Under the pieces are notes generated by a model. The model was not told the origin of the DNA and did no database searches. It worked only from the letters and a program-made list of their open reading frames with translations. Positions 14,256 through 25,262 of a stretch of DNA of 64,000 nt are shown here, piece by piece (positions within the stretch are counted from its first letter, which is position 1; every line of letters begins with the position of its first letter). A program made the translations under genes and the position numbers. This DNA comes from Phragmites australis (lineage: Eukaryota > Streptophyta > Magnoliopsida > Poales > Poaceae): NCBI RefSeq assembly GCF_958298935.1, contig NC_084942.1, positions 4,533,501 through 4,597,500 on the forward strand, written 5' to 3'.

Positions 14256-14474
14256 GCGAACCAGCAAAGGCTCGGGCGGTAAGCTCGGTGGGGAGCGAAC
14301 CGCGGGTCGGAGGATCGATCCCCAGCTCTCGCACCATTCGTGGACACGCACGGAGCATGGGGGCTCGACTCCACGGTGGAGTTCGAGCCCGACTGGGTTC
14401 ATCTCCGCTCCGCATCTAGCCCTAGGTCTCCAATAAAGACCGTGCAGATGGGGTAACACTATTAAAAAAAGGGA
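14256..14474 (+). mobile_element. tRNA-derived SINE with 11-bp target-site duplication
   Basis: The 219-bp element is flanked by a perfect 11-bp duplication, GAACCTTCATC, at 14245-14255 and 14475-14485. Near its 5' end are a box A-like TAAGCTCGGTGG (14280-14291) and a box B-like GGATCGATCCC (14312-14322), with the spacing of an RNA polymerase III internal promoter. The 3' end runs into ATTAAAAAAAGGGA. Duplication length, promoter boxes and A-rich tail together indicate a SINE mobilised by a LINE. I cannot name the family. It is not a functional tRNA gene because the stems do not fold and box B deviates from GGTTCRANNCC. Confidence 0.75.
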
Positions 14475-14485
14475 GAACCTTCATC

Positions 14486-15368
14486 TCCACGCATACCACA
14501 CGAACTGCTTCTTCCTCCTTCGTTTCTCGAAGGGGAGCTCCAAAGTGCGCCGCGGGAGGCTGGAACAGTCGCCATGGTCTAAGTAGGAGGGATGTGAGGA
14601 AGCAATATTTTCTGAGGAAAGGAAAAGGAAACAAGAGTCTGTGAAGCAAAAAGGAAAGAACACGTTGGCTTAATACGAGGTTGGCACCGCTTGACATGCT
14701 TATTATGAGTATATGAACATGTTGTATTTGTATATAATATAAGGCTCACAGTTGGATTTTGTAACTACTACTACATTTTAGCACGAGGGAGGAGCTGTCA
14801 ACTTTCAACGGCTGATTTTGTATTTCTGATTACTTTTTGGAGGATGTATTTGCGGCTGAGTTTAGGAGTAAAAAAAAAAAAAGATTTCGTTTTAAAAAAC
14901 AAAAAAGTCTAGACCGGCTTTATAATGTGAATGAAGAGGTAGTGCATGGTCTGCATAAGCTATGAACTCGTCACCATATTAGAACCTACTCCAAGGTGCA
15001 CTGATCTCGTGCTATATATTACGTAACAGCTTATCTAAGCATGCATGTTAAGGTAAGGCATGGCTGTTCTTGGACATCTTTATCCTATTTCACAAACCAA
15101 ATGTTTCATTTTTATTTCGAAATTGCTTTCCAATATAAGGCCCTGTTTATTTTGCTGTGGATTGGCACAACTTGAATTTTGTGGAGAAGTTCATTCCCAC
15201 CGGATTGTGGATTGTGAGATTTTATAGTTTAACGTTAATTGTGAGAATCAGCTTTGAGATTGCGACCCTTTGTTCTTGCTTTTGATTTTGAGGCTGGAAT
15301 CCATAATCAGAATAAAAAATAAATATTAAATTCATAAAACTTCTTGAATTATGATCTGAAACTTAGTA
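14486..15368. other. Intergenic; partial CCCTGTTTATTTTG transposon end at 15141
   Basis: No gene is supported. GGCCCTGTTTATTTTGCTG at 15141-15159 resembles the end of a grass MITE, but the partner end was not found before the copia element begins. The region is AT-rich. Confidence 0.3.
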
Positions 15369-15373
15369 GTAAC

Positions 15374-15602
15374 TGTTAGAAAATAGATGATCCACATCAA
15401 GGCAACCGCCGAGCAGTTGCACATTGAGCAATTGCCCGACGGTTGTTCATATCCATTTGTGGATAGACATCCGTTCGGGAGGAGTATCTCCCGAACGGAC
15501 ACCTCTTGAGCATGTATATATATCAATGAAAGATCAATAAAGAATGAGTTCGAATCCATTATGTTTGTCTACCATTACATTGCAATCCAATCACTTTTAA
15601 CA
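15374..15602 (+). repeat. Copia 5' LTR
   Basis: This 229-bp LTR has TG..CA termini. It contains an inverted repeat around CCGTTCGGGAGGAGTATCTCCCGAACGG (15471-15498; arms CCGTTCGGGAG) preserved in altered form in the 3' LTR. A TATATATAT run at 15514-15522 is followed by AATAAAG. Confidence 0.88.
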
Positions 15603-15616
15603 CGTTATCAGCACGC
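15603..15616 (+). promoter_or_regulatory. Copia primer-binding site region
   Basis: CGTTATCAGCACGC immediately follows the 5' LTR, the usual place of the tRNA primer-binding site. The ATCAGCACG word is typical of one group of grass copia elements. Confidence 0.55.
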
Positions 15617-15689
15617 TCTCCACTGAGTGATCCACAAAGCATACGAACATGAGGCACGAATGCCTTCATCGATCACAGAGAAGGTGAGA

Positions 15690-16850
15690 AATGGTAAGGA
15701 TTAAATTATCTTTGATTGTCGCTACTCTACTTTGTGTCCTGCGCTAGGATAGCTGTCGTCACTTCACGTGTCGTCGTTGTGGTCCTCGCTTAAATCATGA
15801 CGGTGGACACCGTGCTCCTGTGGATTGCGGTCACCGTGGCCGCCACTCCCATCGATCCGGTCACCCTAGCCGCCACTCCCATGGATGCGATCGTCGTGGC
15901 CCGCGTCCGTCTCGTCGCCCTACGGTTGACATGCACCACACCGGTCTGAGCCAACCGCCACCGATCACGGTCGACGCAGTCGATGTTGCCCCTCCACATG
16001 CCATCTGCTACTGCCCGATCCATGGTCTCGCATCGTTCTCCTTCAGCCCGACTGTGAGCACTGCCGATCCGCCCCCACTGGAGGTCGATGTCCACGTCGA
16101 TGTTGTCTCAGAGCCGCCGTCTCCGACACCTACGCCGTCCGCCCTGACGGCACCAGGGCCGAGTTTCCCTGGTCGCATCGCTGCCACAGCGGTGCGCTGC
16201 ATTAGCAGCGGCACACCCGCTTCGACCCAAGTCCCACCGGTGACCTATGATGTCACACCGACACCCTTGACCCACTCGTACGGCATGATGGCGGCTCGCC
16301 ATGGGTTACCCCCTTCTTCACCAACCCGGCGGCTGGATCCACTTCGGATGACATCAACGCCGCCTTGAATTTTCTTCATCTTCGCCTCCAGCTCGCCGCA
16401 TCCTCTGTCGCTTTGCAACAGTGGCGGTGAACCACCAGCCCAGTTTCCGCCAGGGATCTTGGATCCCATCGTCCTCAGGCCTTCACTTCGGGGCCCACAT
16501 TGACGGCGGTAGTGGCGATCCGATCTCCTCCTCCGACGGGGAGTACACACCGCGCTGAGAGGCGTAGCGGCGCGATGGAGCAGAAGCGGAGCAGATGAGG
16601 CGGTGCGGCAACGCTGGCAAGCGAAGTGTGGTGGGCGGGACGGGGCGTAACCCTAACCTCCCTGCCGAGCCACTCTTATATGCCCACGCACGGTCACCTA
16701 CTTGGGCCGGCCAAAAGGTCATCAAGGCCCAGGCCCACGTTGTAGCCTGTCTAACCTCCCCGTGCCCAGCCGCATGGGCTACGGCCAAGGTTGTCTTGGC
16801 CCCTTGCGCTAGCGCTCTCAACAGATCCTCTAGCTATTTTGCACCCTGGG
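15690..16850 (+). other. GC-rich leader segment of the copia element
   Basis: About 1.1 kb of GC-rich sequence lies between the primer-binding site and gag, in sharp contrast to the AT-rich remainder of the element. It contains a 182-residue open frame (15820-16368, Pro/Ser/Thr/His-rich, no domain). The distal half (16480-16850) reads like a host promoter/first-exon patch. It may be captured host DNA or an old insertion. I see no duplication around it. Confidence 0.35.
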
Positions 16851-17596
16851 TTTATGATAAATTGCAAAACAATCCAACTACTAGTATTGTTTACTTAAGT
16901 ACCTGTCATATTTAGGCCCCTGATATTTACCATAATTACATTAAGTATTGTTTACTGATGTAATTTAACATTCCAGACTCTGTTTTTTGAAATATTGTGT
17001 ATTGTTCAATGTGTTTGCTTCATACAATTCCTATAACATGCAATTATGTTTATGACCACTTTAATTTTACAATTGAGTTTTATTTTCTTGAAAGATCATA
17101 TATTAATTCACTTAATTTATCCCAAAGAGCTTTTGTGCCCAATGTGCTTAATTCAAGCAGAATTAAATTGCAAAATTCAATTAAGTGATTACCTCAATTT
17201 AGTATTTGTGAAACACAAGGTAATGGAACTATGACATCTACTGTATTTTTATAGATTATCCACTATTATTGTGAGGTCTATATTTTACCATCTTGACTTA
17301 ATGACTACCTTCAATGTGTCCTTCCAAATATTATATTTAGCATAACACAAGGTAATAGGAACATAGGCATCTAGAGACAAATGTCAGATTATGCTTCCTA
17401 CTACTGCGAGATCTACAGCATATTTGGTGATTTTCTCCAACGTGTTAGCTACATAATTTGATGTCTACACTATGTAATTCAAGTCTCAACTTGACTTTAC
17501 ATATTTTGCATCATTATTATAAACATTACCACGATGATTTTTAATTTACTTATAGTAAATTGATCAAATCTATGGCTTCAATCCATGTAGGTCAAG

Positions 17597-18420
17597 ATGA
17601 CCATCAAAAAATTCGATGCACTCGCACTCGATAGTCACAACTATCCAATATGGGCAATAGACGTCAAGGTCTGTCTTGCATCACGTGGAATAGTAGAGGC
17701 ACTCCAACCTCCCCATGAGGGAGATTCACCGCTACCAGATCAAGCTAAATATGGTGGATTATACATAATAAGGCATCATATTCATCCGGATCTCAAATCT
17801 GAGTATCTGATGGAAGAGAATCCAAGCATTTTATAGCTAACTCTCAAAACAAAATATGAACAGTAGAAGGCAGTCATACTGCCTGATGCAAGTCATGAAT
17901 GGACTTATCTTTCCAGGATTTTAAATCCGTCAGACATTACAATCATGTTGTTCATAAAATATGTTCCAAGTTTTGTTTTTGCCAAAAAACCCTACAAATA
18001 CGAAAAAGATAGAGAAAATTTTATCTACTATACTTCCCTGTTGATAGGATCTTACAGCAACAATATCATGCAAGAGAATATCAAGTTTATTCTGGCTTAA
18101 TAAATGTATTACTTCAGGCTAAAAAGCATGATGAACTCTTTCTAAGGAATGATCATCAACGTCCAATAGGTGCTGCTCCTTTACCTGAAGTAGATTCTAA
18201 TATCTAGAATAACAATAAGTTCAATGTCTCTTTTAGAAGCCAACCAACAAATTTTAAAGGTAAACACAGACGCAACAAGAAGCAGAAGCCACGTACACCA
18301 GAGAAGGGGAAAGACATTTCTAAACTCAAATTTGACAAATCTAATGTTTGTCGCAAGTGTGGCTGCTACAAGCACACTACTAAGAAATACCGCACTCTGA
18401 GATGTTTAATTGATATGTAT
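17597..18420 (+). pseudogene. Copia gag remnant
   Basis: The frame at 17597-17836 (MTIKKFDALALDSHNYPIWA) is the N-terminal copia gag domain. The zinc knuckle at about 18348-18392 reads CRKCGCYKHTTKKY, where the last cysteine of CX2CX4HX4C has become tyrosine. Several stops interrupt the frame, so no full capsid protein can be made. Confidence 0.75.
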
Positions 18421-18839
18421 TTACAATCTGTGGGACCTAACAACCTGCTCAATGATAAAGATATGAAGCACACTTCAATCTTCAAATTGACACCGCCAAG
18501 AAGGCTAGTTTTTCACAACAAGTTTCAAAAGAACCAGATAACAATTAGACTCTTCAGCAGCTAGAAAATCCAATGAGCACAGAAAATATGATCATAAAAT
18601 TTGCTTTGCAAGATATGTTTGAAGACCTTATCTAGTCTCCTAATTCCAAAGATACTATGTTACATGCGTCTATTAGTTGTTATAATAATAAGTTGTCATT
18701 ATTATGTATTATGTGTCACAATATTGTGTCAGCACCTATAATACTAAATAAAGTTTGTATGTATTCTATATATCTGATAAAGAATTTCATATTAAATTCT
18801 TAATTTCTATATATATATTTCTACGGGAGTCAATCCGAT

Positions 18840-20200
18840 GGAAGATTAAATATGCTTAGTGGATAGTTGTACCACTAACTCTATACTTAGGGAAACTAAA
18901 TATTTTCAATCTCTTAAAAAGAGTAAAGGAAATATTATGATAATCGCTGGACGCGATACTATGATTGTTGGCTCTGGTCGTGCCATAATCACACTTCCTA
19001 TGGGTATTCAAATCACAATCGACGATGCAGTATTGTATCCCGATTCAACTCGTACCGTACTAAGTTATAGAGATATCCGTCAAAATAGTTTTCATATCGA
19101 AACCCATGATGACAACAAAGAGGAATATCTCCTCATTACCAAAAATAACGGATATGCCAAACAAATACTAGAGAAAATTTCCCTCTTTATTTTCAAGATT
19201 GTACTATACATACATTAAATCCGTACCACATGTTGCGTATAAGGTAATTTTTCAGAATTTAGACACATTCCAAATATGGCATGATCGCCTTGGTCATCCT
19301 GACATCGGGATGATATGAAAAATTATCAGCAATTTAATTGGTCATGGTATAAATACTGTCAAATTCCCACAATTTTGGATTTTAGGTGCACTGCATGCAC
19401 CACAGGGAAACTGATTTTAAAGCCCTCTTATCTTAAAATCAGAGTTGAACCACTAAAATTCTTTGAATGCATTCAAAGCGATATATGTGGTTCGATCCAA
19501 CCATTAACTGGACCGTTCAGGTACGTCGTGATTCTCATTGATGCATCTACACGATGGTCACATATGTGTTTTTGTCCACACGAAACCATGTCTTTGCCAA
19601 AATAATTGCTCAAATTATTAAATTACAAGCATATTATCTTGAACATATGATACAATCCATTTGAATGGATAATACGGCTAAATTCACCTCAGGTGCCTTC
19701 AATGATTATTGTATGACTCTAGGAATTCAAGTGCAGCATTCAATACCATATGTCCATACTCAAAATGGTTTGGCAGAATCCCTTATCAAGATAATTAAGC
19801 TCATTGCACAACCCTTATTACAGAATTGTAATTTACCAACTTCATGTTGGGATCATGCAGTTTTACACGCTGATGATTTAATTCAATTGTGACATACTAC
19901 ATACCATAGTACTTCCTCTCTACAATTAGTATGTGGAAATCAAATAAGTATTTCTCATCTGCGTAAATTCGGTTGCGCTACATACATACCGATCTCACTA
20001 CCACATCGTACATCCATAGGCCCACACAGAAAATTGGGGATCTATGTGGGGTATCAATCTTTGTCGATCATTAAATACCTTGAGCCCCTCACATGGGACA
20101 TATTCACGACCCAGTATACTGACTATATATTCAATGAGGACAATTTCTTGGTATTAGGGGGAGATTTCAAGTACTAGAAAGAATATAGAAAATCAATTGG
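18840..20200 (+). pseudogene. Copia protease and integrase remnant
   Basis: DSCTTNSILRETKYF (from 18859) marks the protease region in the copia arrangement. Downstream come the pre-integrase finger (CTACTTGKLILKPSYLKIRV, about 19390-19450) and the integrase core, with DASTRW, MDNTAKFTSGAFNDYCM and HTQNGLAESLI holding acidic catalytic positions (19530-19800). Stops and shifts separate these pieces. Confidence 0.75.
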
Positions 20201-20527
20201 AATATCTAAGACATTTCCGCCTCAGATCCACATACTCAAGGATCTGAACTCCAAGTTCAGAAAATCATCAATTTGTAACACATTGCAAATAACCTGCCAG
20301 ATGCATTTGCTGACTATAAAGGTGTCACCAAATCCTATAATCCTGCCAAAAATGTGCCTGAAAGAGTGAAGGTACCAATAAAAATCACTCAACTTCCTAT
20401 TTTTATTAAGAGAGGGAGAAATACAGCCACAAAGGAGGATACAGCTTCTCGCAAGCGCCAAAGAAAACAGAGGAAGAAACCCTCTGAAACAGTAAGTGTA
20501 AGTCAACCTTAAATTAACAGACACCCA

Positions 20528-22420
20528 ATGGGTAGTATATACCTAGTGGATGGGCAATATCCACAACCCAACTCAATAGTGTACTCAATTCATGATGGTG
20601 GGATATCAGAATACCTTGACTCAATCGTATTAGGAAATCACGAACAATCTCCAAGGGTACAAAAGATTTCAACTAACTATCTAGATTCTGGAGAATCATA
20701 TGACCGAAATACTACAAGTATCGACACATACTTCTCCACTATGATTGCAAACAACCTCCAAAATGATTCAAATCCCAAGATCATGGCAGAGTGTGAAAAA
20801 CGCCTAGACTGGACTCAATGGAAGGATGCAATTCAAGCAGAGATAGACTTGCTCATAAAAAGAGAGGTATTCATAAAAGTAATACCTACACCTCCAAATG
20901 TCTTCTTTGTGTGATACAAATGAGTTTTCATCTGGAAACGGAATGAGAACAACGACGTGGTGAGATACAAAGCAAAGCTTGTAGCACAAGGGTTCACACA
21001 GAGGTCCGGTATTGATTTCAATGAAAACTATTTTCCAGTTATGAGTGGAATCACATTTCGATATCTTATTTCATTAGCAGTACAAAATCATCTATCTATA
21101 TAGTTGATGGATGTAGTAATCGCATATCTATATGAGTCACTTGATTCGGACATGTATATGAAAGTCCCCGAAGGACTAGACATTCCGAATCCAAATGTTA
21201 ACCGCAACATGTACTGTGTAAAACTTAAAAAGTCATTATATGACTTAAAGCAGTTGGGAAGAATATGGTATAACCGACTAAAAAAGTTCCTTCTACATAA
21301 ATGGTACTCCAACAATAATGATTGTTCATGTATTTTCATAAAGAAATCCTCAACGGAATTTTGCATTATCTCTGTATATGTTGATGATCTAAATATCATT
21401 GAAAATACAGAAGATATAGGTGAAGCACACAATCATCTTAAGATAGAATTTGAAATGAAGGATTTGGGTAAAATCGAATTTTGCTTGGGTATACAACTTG
21501 AGCATCTTCCTTCAGGTATTCTAGTACACCAAGCCACATATACATAGAAAATATTGGAGAAATTCAATATGGACAAACCATATCCATCCAAGACTCCCAT
21601 GGTTGTTCGATCTCTTGATATGGAGAAAGATCCATTTAGACCATGGGTAGAAGGAGAAGAGATACAGGGACCCGAGGTTCCATATCTTAGTGTCATTAGA
21701 GCGCTATGTATCTTGCAAATTGCACTAGGCCAGATATCAAATTTACAGTGAACTTACTAGCTAGGCATAGCGCTGCTCCAACTAAACATCATTGGGCGAG
21801 AGTCAAGAATATTTTTCTATATCTCTAAGGCACTAAATATCTTGGTCTATTCTTTCAATTTCAAAGAAACTAAGATTCAAATATGATTGGATAGACTGAT
21901 GCTGGATATTTATCAGATCCCCACAACGCCAGATCACAGACAGGCTTCATGTTCCTACATGGTGGGACAACCATTTCATGAGTCTTCCAAATAGACTTTA
22001 GTGGCTATATCCACCAATCATTCTGAAATAATTGCATTATATGAGGCATCACGTGAATGCGTGTGGCTTCGCAGAATGATCAACCACATACAATAGTCAT
22101 ATGGTATTAGTTCTATTGAATCACCTACCATTATCTACGAAGATAATGTTGCTTATGTTGTTCAGATGCAAACATGTTACATAAAGAGCAATATCACTAA
22201 ACATATTGCCCCTAAATGTTTTACCCTCATGAGTTACAATAAAGTGGGGAGATGAACATCTTACAAATTAAATCCTGTGATAACCTCATAGATTTATTCA
22301 CAAAGTCATTACCAACTTTGACATTCCAAAAATATGTCCATGGTATTGGTACGCGACGACTTCGAGATTTACAAGGATCAAGTGGAGTCTCCTCTTGAAT
22401 TTTAACCTGTTCATACATCA
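20528..22420 (+). pseudogene. Copia reverse transcriptase and RNase H remnant
   Basis: The RT core spans about 20800-21750 and includes the catalytic YVDD box (YVDDLNIIENTEDIG, about 21376-21420) and FEMKDLGKIEFCLGIQ. RNase H-like sequence follows in broken frames to about 22400 (EASRECVWLRRMI-type segment near 22040-22080). In-frame stops occur, for example before position 21104 and at 21548. The element is not autonomous now. Confidence 0.78.
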
Positions 22421-22455
22421 TATTATACTATTTTTCATCTATAAGTTTTACTTAC

Positions 22456-24103
22456 TGAAAGCATATAGGCCTCAAATTTGTGTTTTGGTAATTAATGATA
22501 ATATATCTTTGTGAACTAACTTGTTTGGTTGAGTTATGAAAATGTTAGTTATAAAGATGTTGTGGAGCTAGAAGATGTATGAGTGGAAATCATGAAAAAG
22601 GCTAGCTCAAGGTAAAGGTATACTATAGGGCATTTTATTTTGCCGGTCAAAGGTGTTTAGAGAAGAAAATTGATCGGATTTATAGGATAAATACCGTACT
22701 ATTAAGAGGGGTTAATGTGTGTTTACTTAAGATTTTTATGGTGCCAAATTTGCTCAAACTTGCATTTCATATAGAGTTGAAAAATATAGTTTGAGAGATT
22801 TTGAAGAAAAGACTGCCTCTGGGAGTTTCTAAGCGCTGGCGGTCTGACCGGCCTATGAGGCAGTGTGACCGCTATATATGAGTCAGAGAAGTCCTGCTCT
22901 ATCTTGAGAGTGGCGGTCTGACCGACCCTTCGAGCGGTCTGACCGCTGTATAGCTTCGGTGGTTTTTGTTCGGATCTCATGACCGGTCTAACCGGTTTGT
23001 ATCACGGTCTAACCACCAAGGAACAGAGACTCTGGAAAGTTTATGCTCGGTGGGCGGTCTGACTGTGGGGTCAGCCAGTCGGACCGCCAAGATTGTGACG
23101 GTTTGACCGCCGGTATCTTGCCGGTCAAACCGTACACGAATAGAAGGTTTTTGGGTTGGCGGTCCGATTGAGGAGGTCAGCGGTCTGACCGCTAGCCAGA
23201 ATTAAATTCGACCGTTGTCTGTAGCCATTGTACGGTGGCGGTCCGATCGCCATTTGTGCTGTGGTCTAACGGCCACTTACGCAGAAGTGTCAGAACCATA
23301 GTAACGGTCAGTTTTTGTGTTGAGGGCTATAAATAAGGACTTGACTGGTTCATTGAATGAGCTCCTTGACTCTAGCACTTAAATACAACACTTTGAGCTC
23401 TTGCCCTTGCGCGCTCTCTCTCTTCGCTTAGTGGTTGCATCTTTGAGAGGTTGAGAACATCTAGTACATAATTTCAAGAGTTTAAGCAATTAGGCACTAG
23501 TGATTCTTAAAGCAAGCATCATTGGCTTATTACTCTTGGAGGTTGCCGCCTCCTAGATGGCTTGGAGGTTGTGGCACCGACGAGCTCTTCAAGGAAGATT
23601 GTGAAGGAGCCGTGATGATGATTGTGAGAGGCTTGAGCACGCCTTGCCGGAGCGGTAAAGTGCTTAGCTAGTGGGATCAAGATTTTGAGTAGTTCTTGTT
23701 CAACTCCAGCTTAAGGTCAAGTTGCTCGGTATGAGCCCTTTCTCGTGTGAGAATTGAATACTTGATAGAGAAGCGGATTGAAGCTCGAACTCACCTCAAC
23801 GTGGATTAGGGGTGATTGGCAAATTATCGATACCACGTGAAAAATTTCTTGTGTCATCTTTGAGCTATTTACTTTATTGTTGAGCTATTTACTTTCATGC
23901 AATTTACATCAAGCAATCTATCTTCCTAGATTATAAATTATTGCATGTCACCCTAGGTTTGTAAACCTCAACATAGCTCTTAGTTGTCTTTTTTATTGCT
24001 CTAGTGATCCTTAGTTTGTTTCCACAAGTTTTCTTGATCGTTTAGTAATTAGTTTTTAAAATCGCCTATTCACCCCCCTCTAGTATGTATCATTGATCCT
24101 ACA
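22456..24103 (+). mobile_element. Solo LTR nested in the copia element, with repeated GGTCTGACC palindromes
   Basis: This 1648-bp element starts TGAAAGC and ends CTACA. It is flanked by the 5-bp duplication CTTAC at 22451-22455 and 24104-24108. There is no internal coding region, so it is a single LTR left after recombination. A TATA box (CTATAAATAAGG, about 23328-23339) indicates + orientation. Upstream of it, 22848-23275 holds about twelve copies of a GGTCTGACCG-like near-palindrome. The end (CACCCCCCTCTAGTATG..) is typical of a common grass LTR family. Confidence 0.85.
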
Positions 24104-24442
24104 CTTACAAAGTTTCTTATAAAAGATTTTAATGAGGCAATATCTACACAAAGTCATATATCATATCTCCTATTTTCCCTATCGGGGTTTTTAAAGGAGG
24201 TATACAAGACATATCTATTATTCTCTAAACTCGCTTATGGATTTTTCCTTTTAAAAGGTTTTCTCATATGAGTTTACAAAGATGTAATAATCAATATATA
24301 TTGTATCATTTTCTCATTATTTTTCCACTAAATTTTAAAGGAGTTTTAACAACATATCATTACTACTCTCCTCACATTTTTTCCATAAGTTTTTTAGAGG
24401 AGATTTCAAGATTATATGTACATGGACTCGATCAAGCGGGAA

Positions 24443-24681
24443 TGTTAGAAAACAGATGATCCACATCAAGGCAACCGCCGAGCAGTTGCACATCGAGCAA
24501 CAACACGATGGTTGCTTATATCCATATGTCGGTAGACATCCATTCGAGAGGAGTGTCTCCCGAACGGACACATCTTAAGCATGTATATATATATATATAT
24601 ATCAATGGAAGATCAATAAAGAATGAGTTAGAATCCATTGTGTTTGTCTATCATTACATTGCAATCCAATCACTTTCAACA
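24443..24681 (+). repeat. Copia 3' LTR
   Basis: This 239-bp LTR is preceded by the purine stretch CAAGCGGGAA and followed by the GTAAC duplication at 24682-24686. Confidence 0.88.
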
Positions 24682-24686
24682 GTAAC

Positions 24687-25262
24687 CCTTATACCCTAAA
24701 TTTGCCACGACAGTTTCATACACATAATCCACAAGATAGGCACGGATTGATAAAACAATAAACCCAGATGGCATGAACTGAGAATTTCACGTGTTAGTTA
24801 TAAGGATCATTTGAACGGAGAATTTCAGAAAAAAAGAATAAATTTCTATAAAAATGAAAAATTCTAGTTTGTGGTCGATACAAACTCGACGGACTCTTCA
24901 TCATTCGACATGTGGATTCCTCAGGTCTTTTGAGGTCTACCTCGACTGTTGATTCCAACAGATCTTTTGTGACCGCCCATGCGATCCGGTGCCGTCTGAA
25001 CCGGTTGACCACCCGCCGGCCCGCCCACAGGGCATGAGCGGTAGCTGACGGGGCGTTCCACGTCAGCATCATTCGAGTTGGGCCCTGTCGAACGAGGGTC
25101 AACCTGTCAATGAGAGCGTGGGCCACGTGGCTTTCTTTGCCATCCCCTTGACCGCTGACCGATCAGCCTCCCACACAAGCATTCCTCAGGGTGGGCCCCA
25201 CACCAGCCCCACAACGGAGCCAAACCTGTAAGAGAGAGCGGGGTCTCTTTTGTTGACGTCGG
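24687..25262. other. Intergenic and ERF 3' flank
   Basis: No gene is visible. It is moderately GC-rich from 24960 on, which is probably the 3' UTR and downstream region of the reverse-strand ERF gene. Confidence 0.4.

Larger units (their letters stand above)
15374..24681 (+). mobile_element. Ty1-copia LTR retrotransposon, decayed
   Basis: LTRs at 15374-15602 and 24443-24681 begin TGTTAG, end AACA and are flanked by the 5-bp duplication GTAAC (15369-15373; 24682-24686). Internal order gag-protease-integrase-RT-RNase H is that of copia. The coding frame is broken by many stops and shifts. The LTRs have diverged visibly (including a longer TA run at 24586-24602), so the insertion is old. A 1648-bp solo LTR (22456-24103) has since inserted behind the RNase H region. 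The 5' leader before gag is unusually long (about 2 kb) and GC-rich. Confidence 0.9.

Noticed and set aside
14256..14330. Functional tRNA gene
   Set aside because: Box A and box B resemble a tRNA, but acceptor and anticodon stems do not pair and the segment is flanked by a SINE-type duplication.
15374..24681. Endogenous pararetrovirus
   Set aside because: LTRs with a 5-bp duplication and the order integrase before RT identify Ty1-copia; no movement or coat protein signatures are seen.
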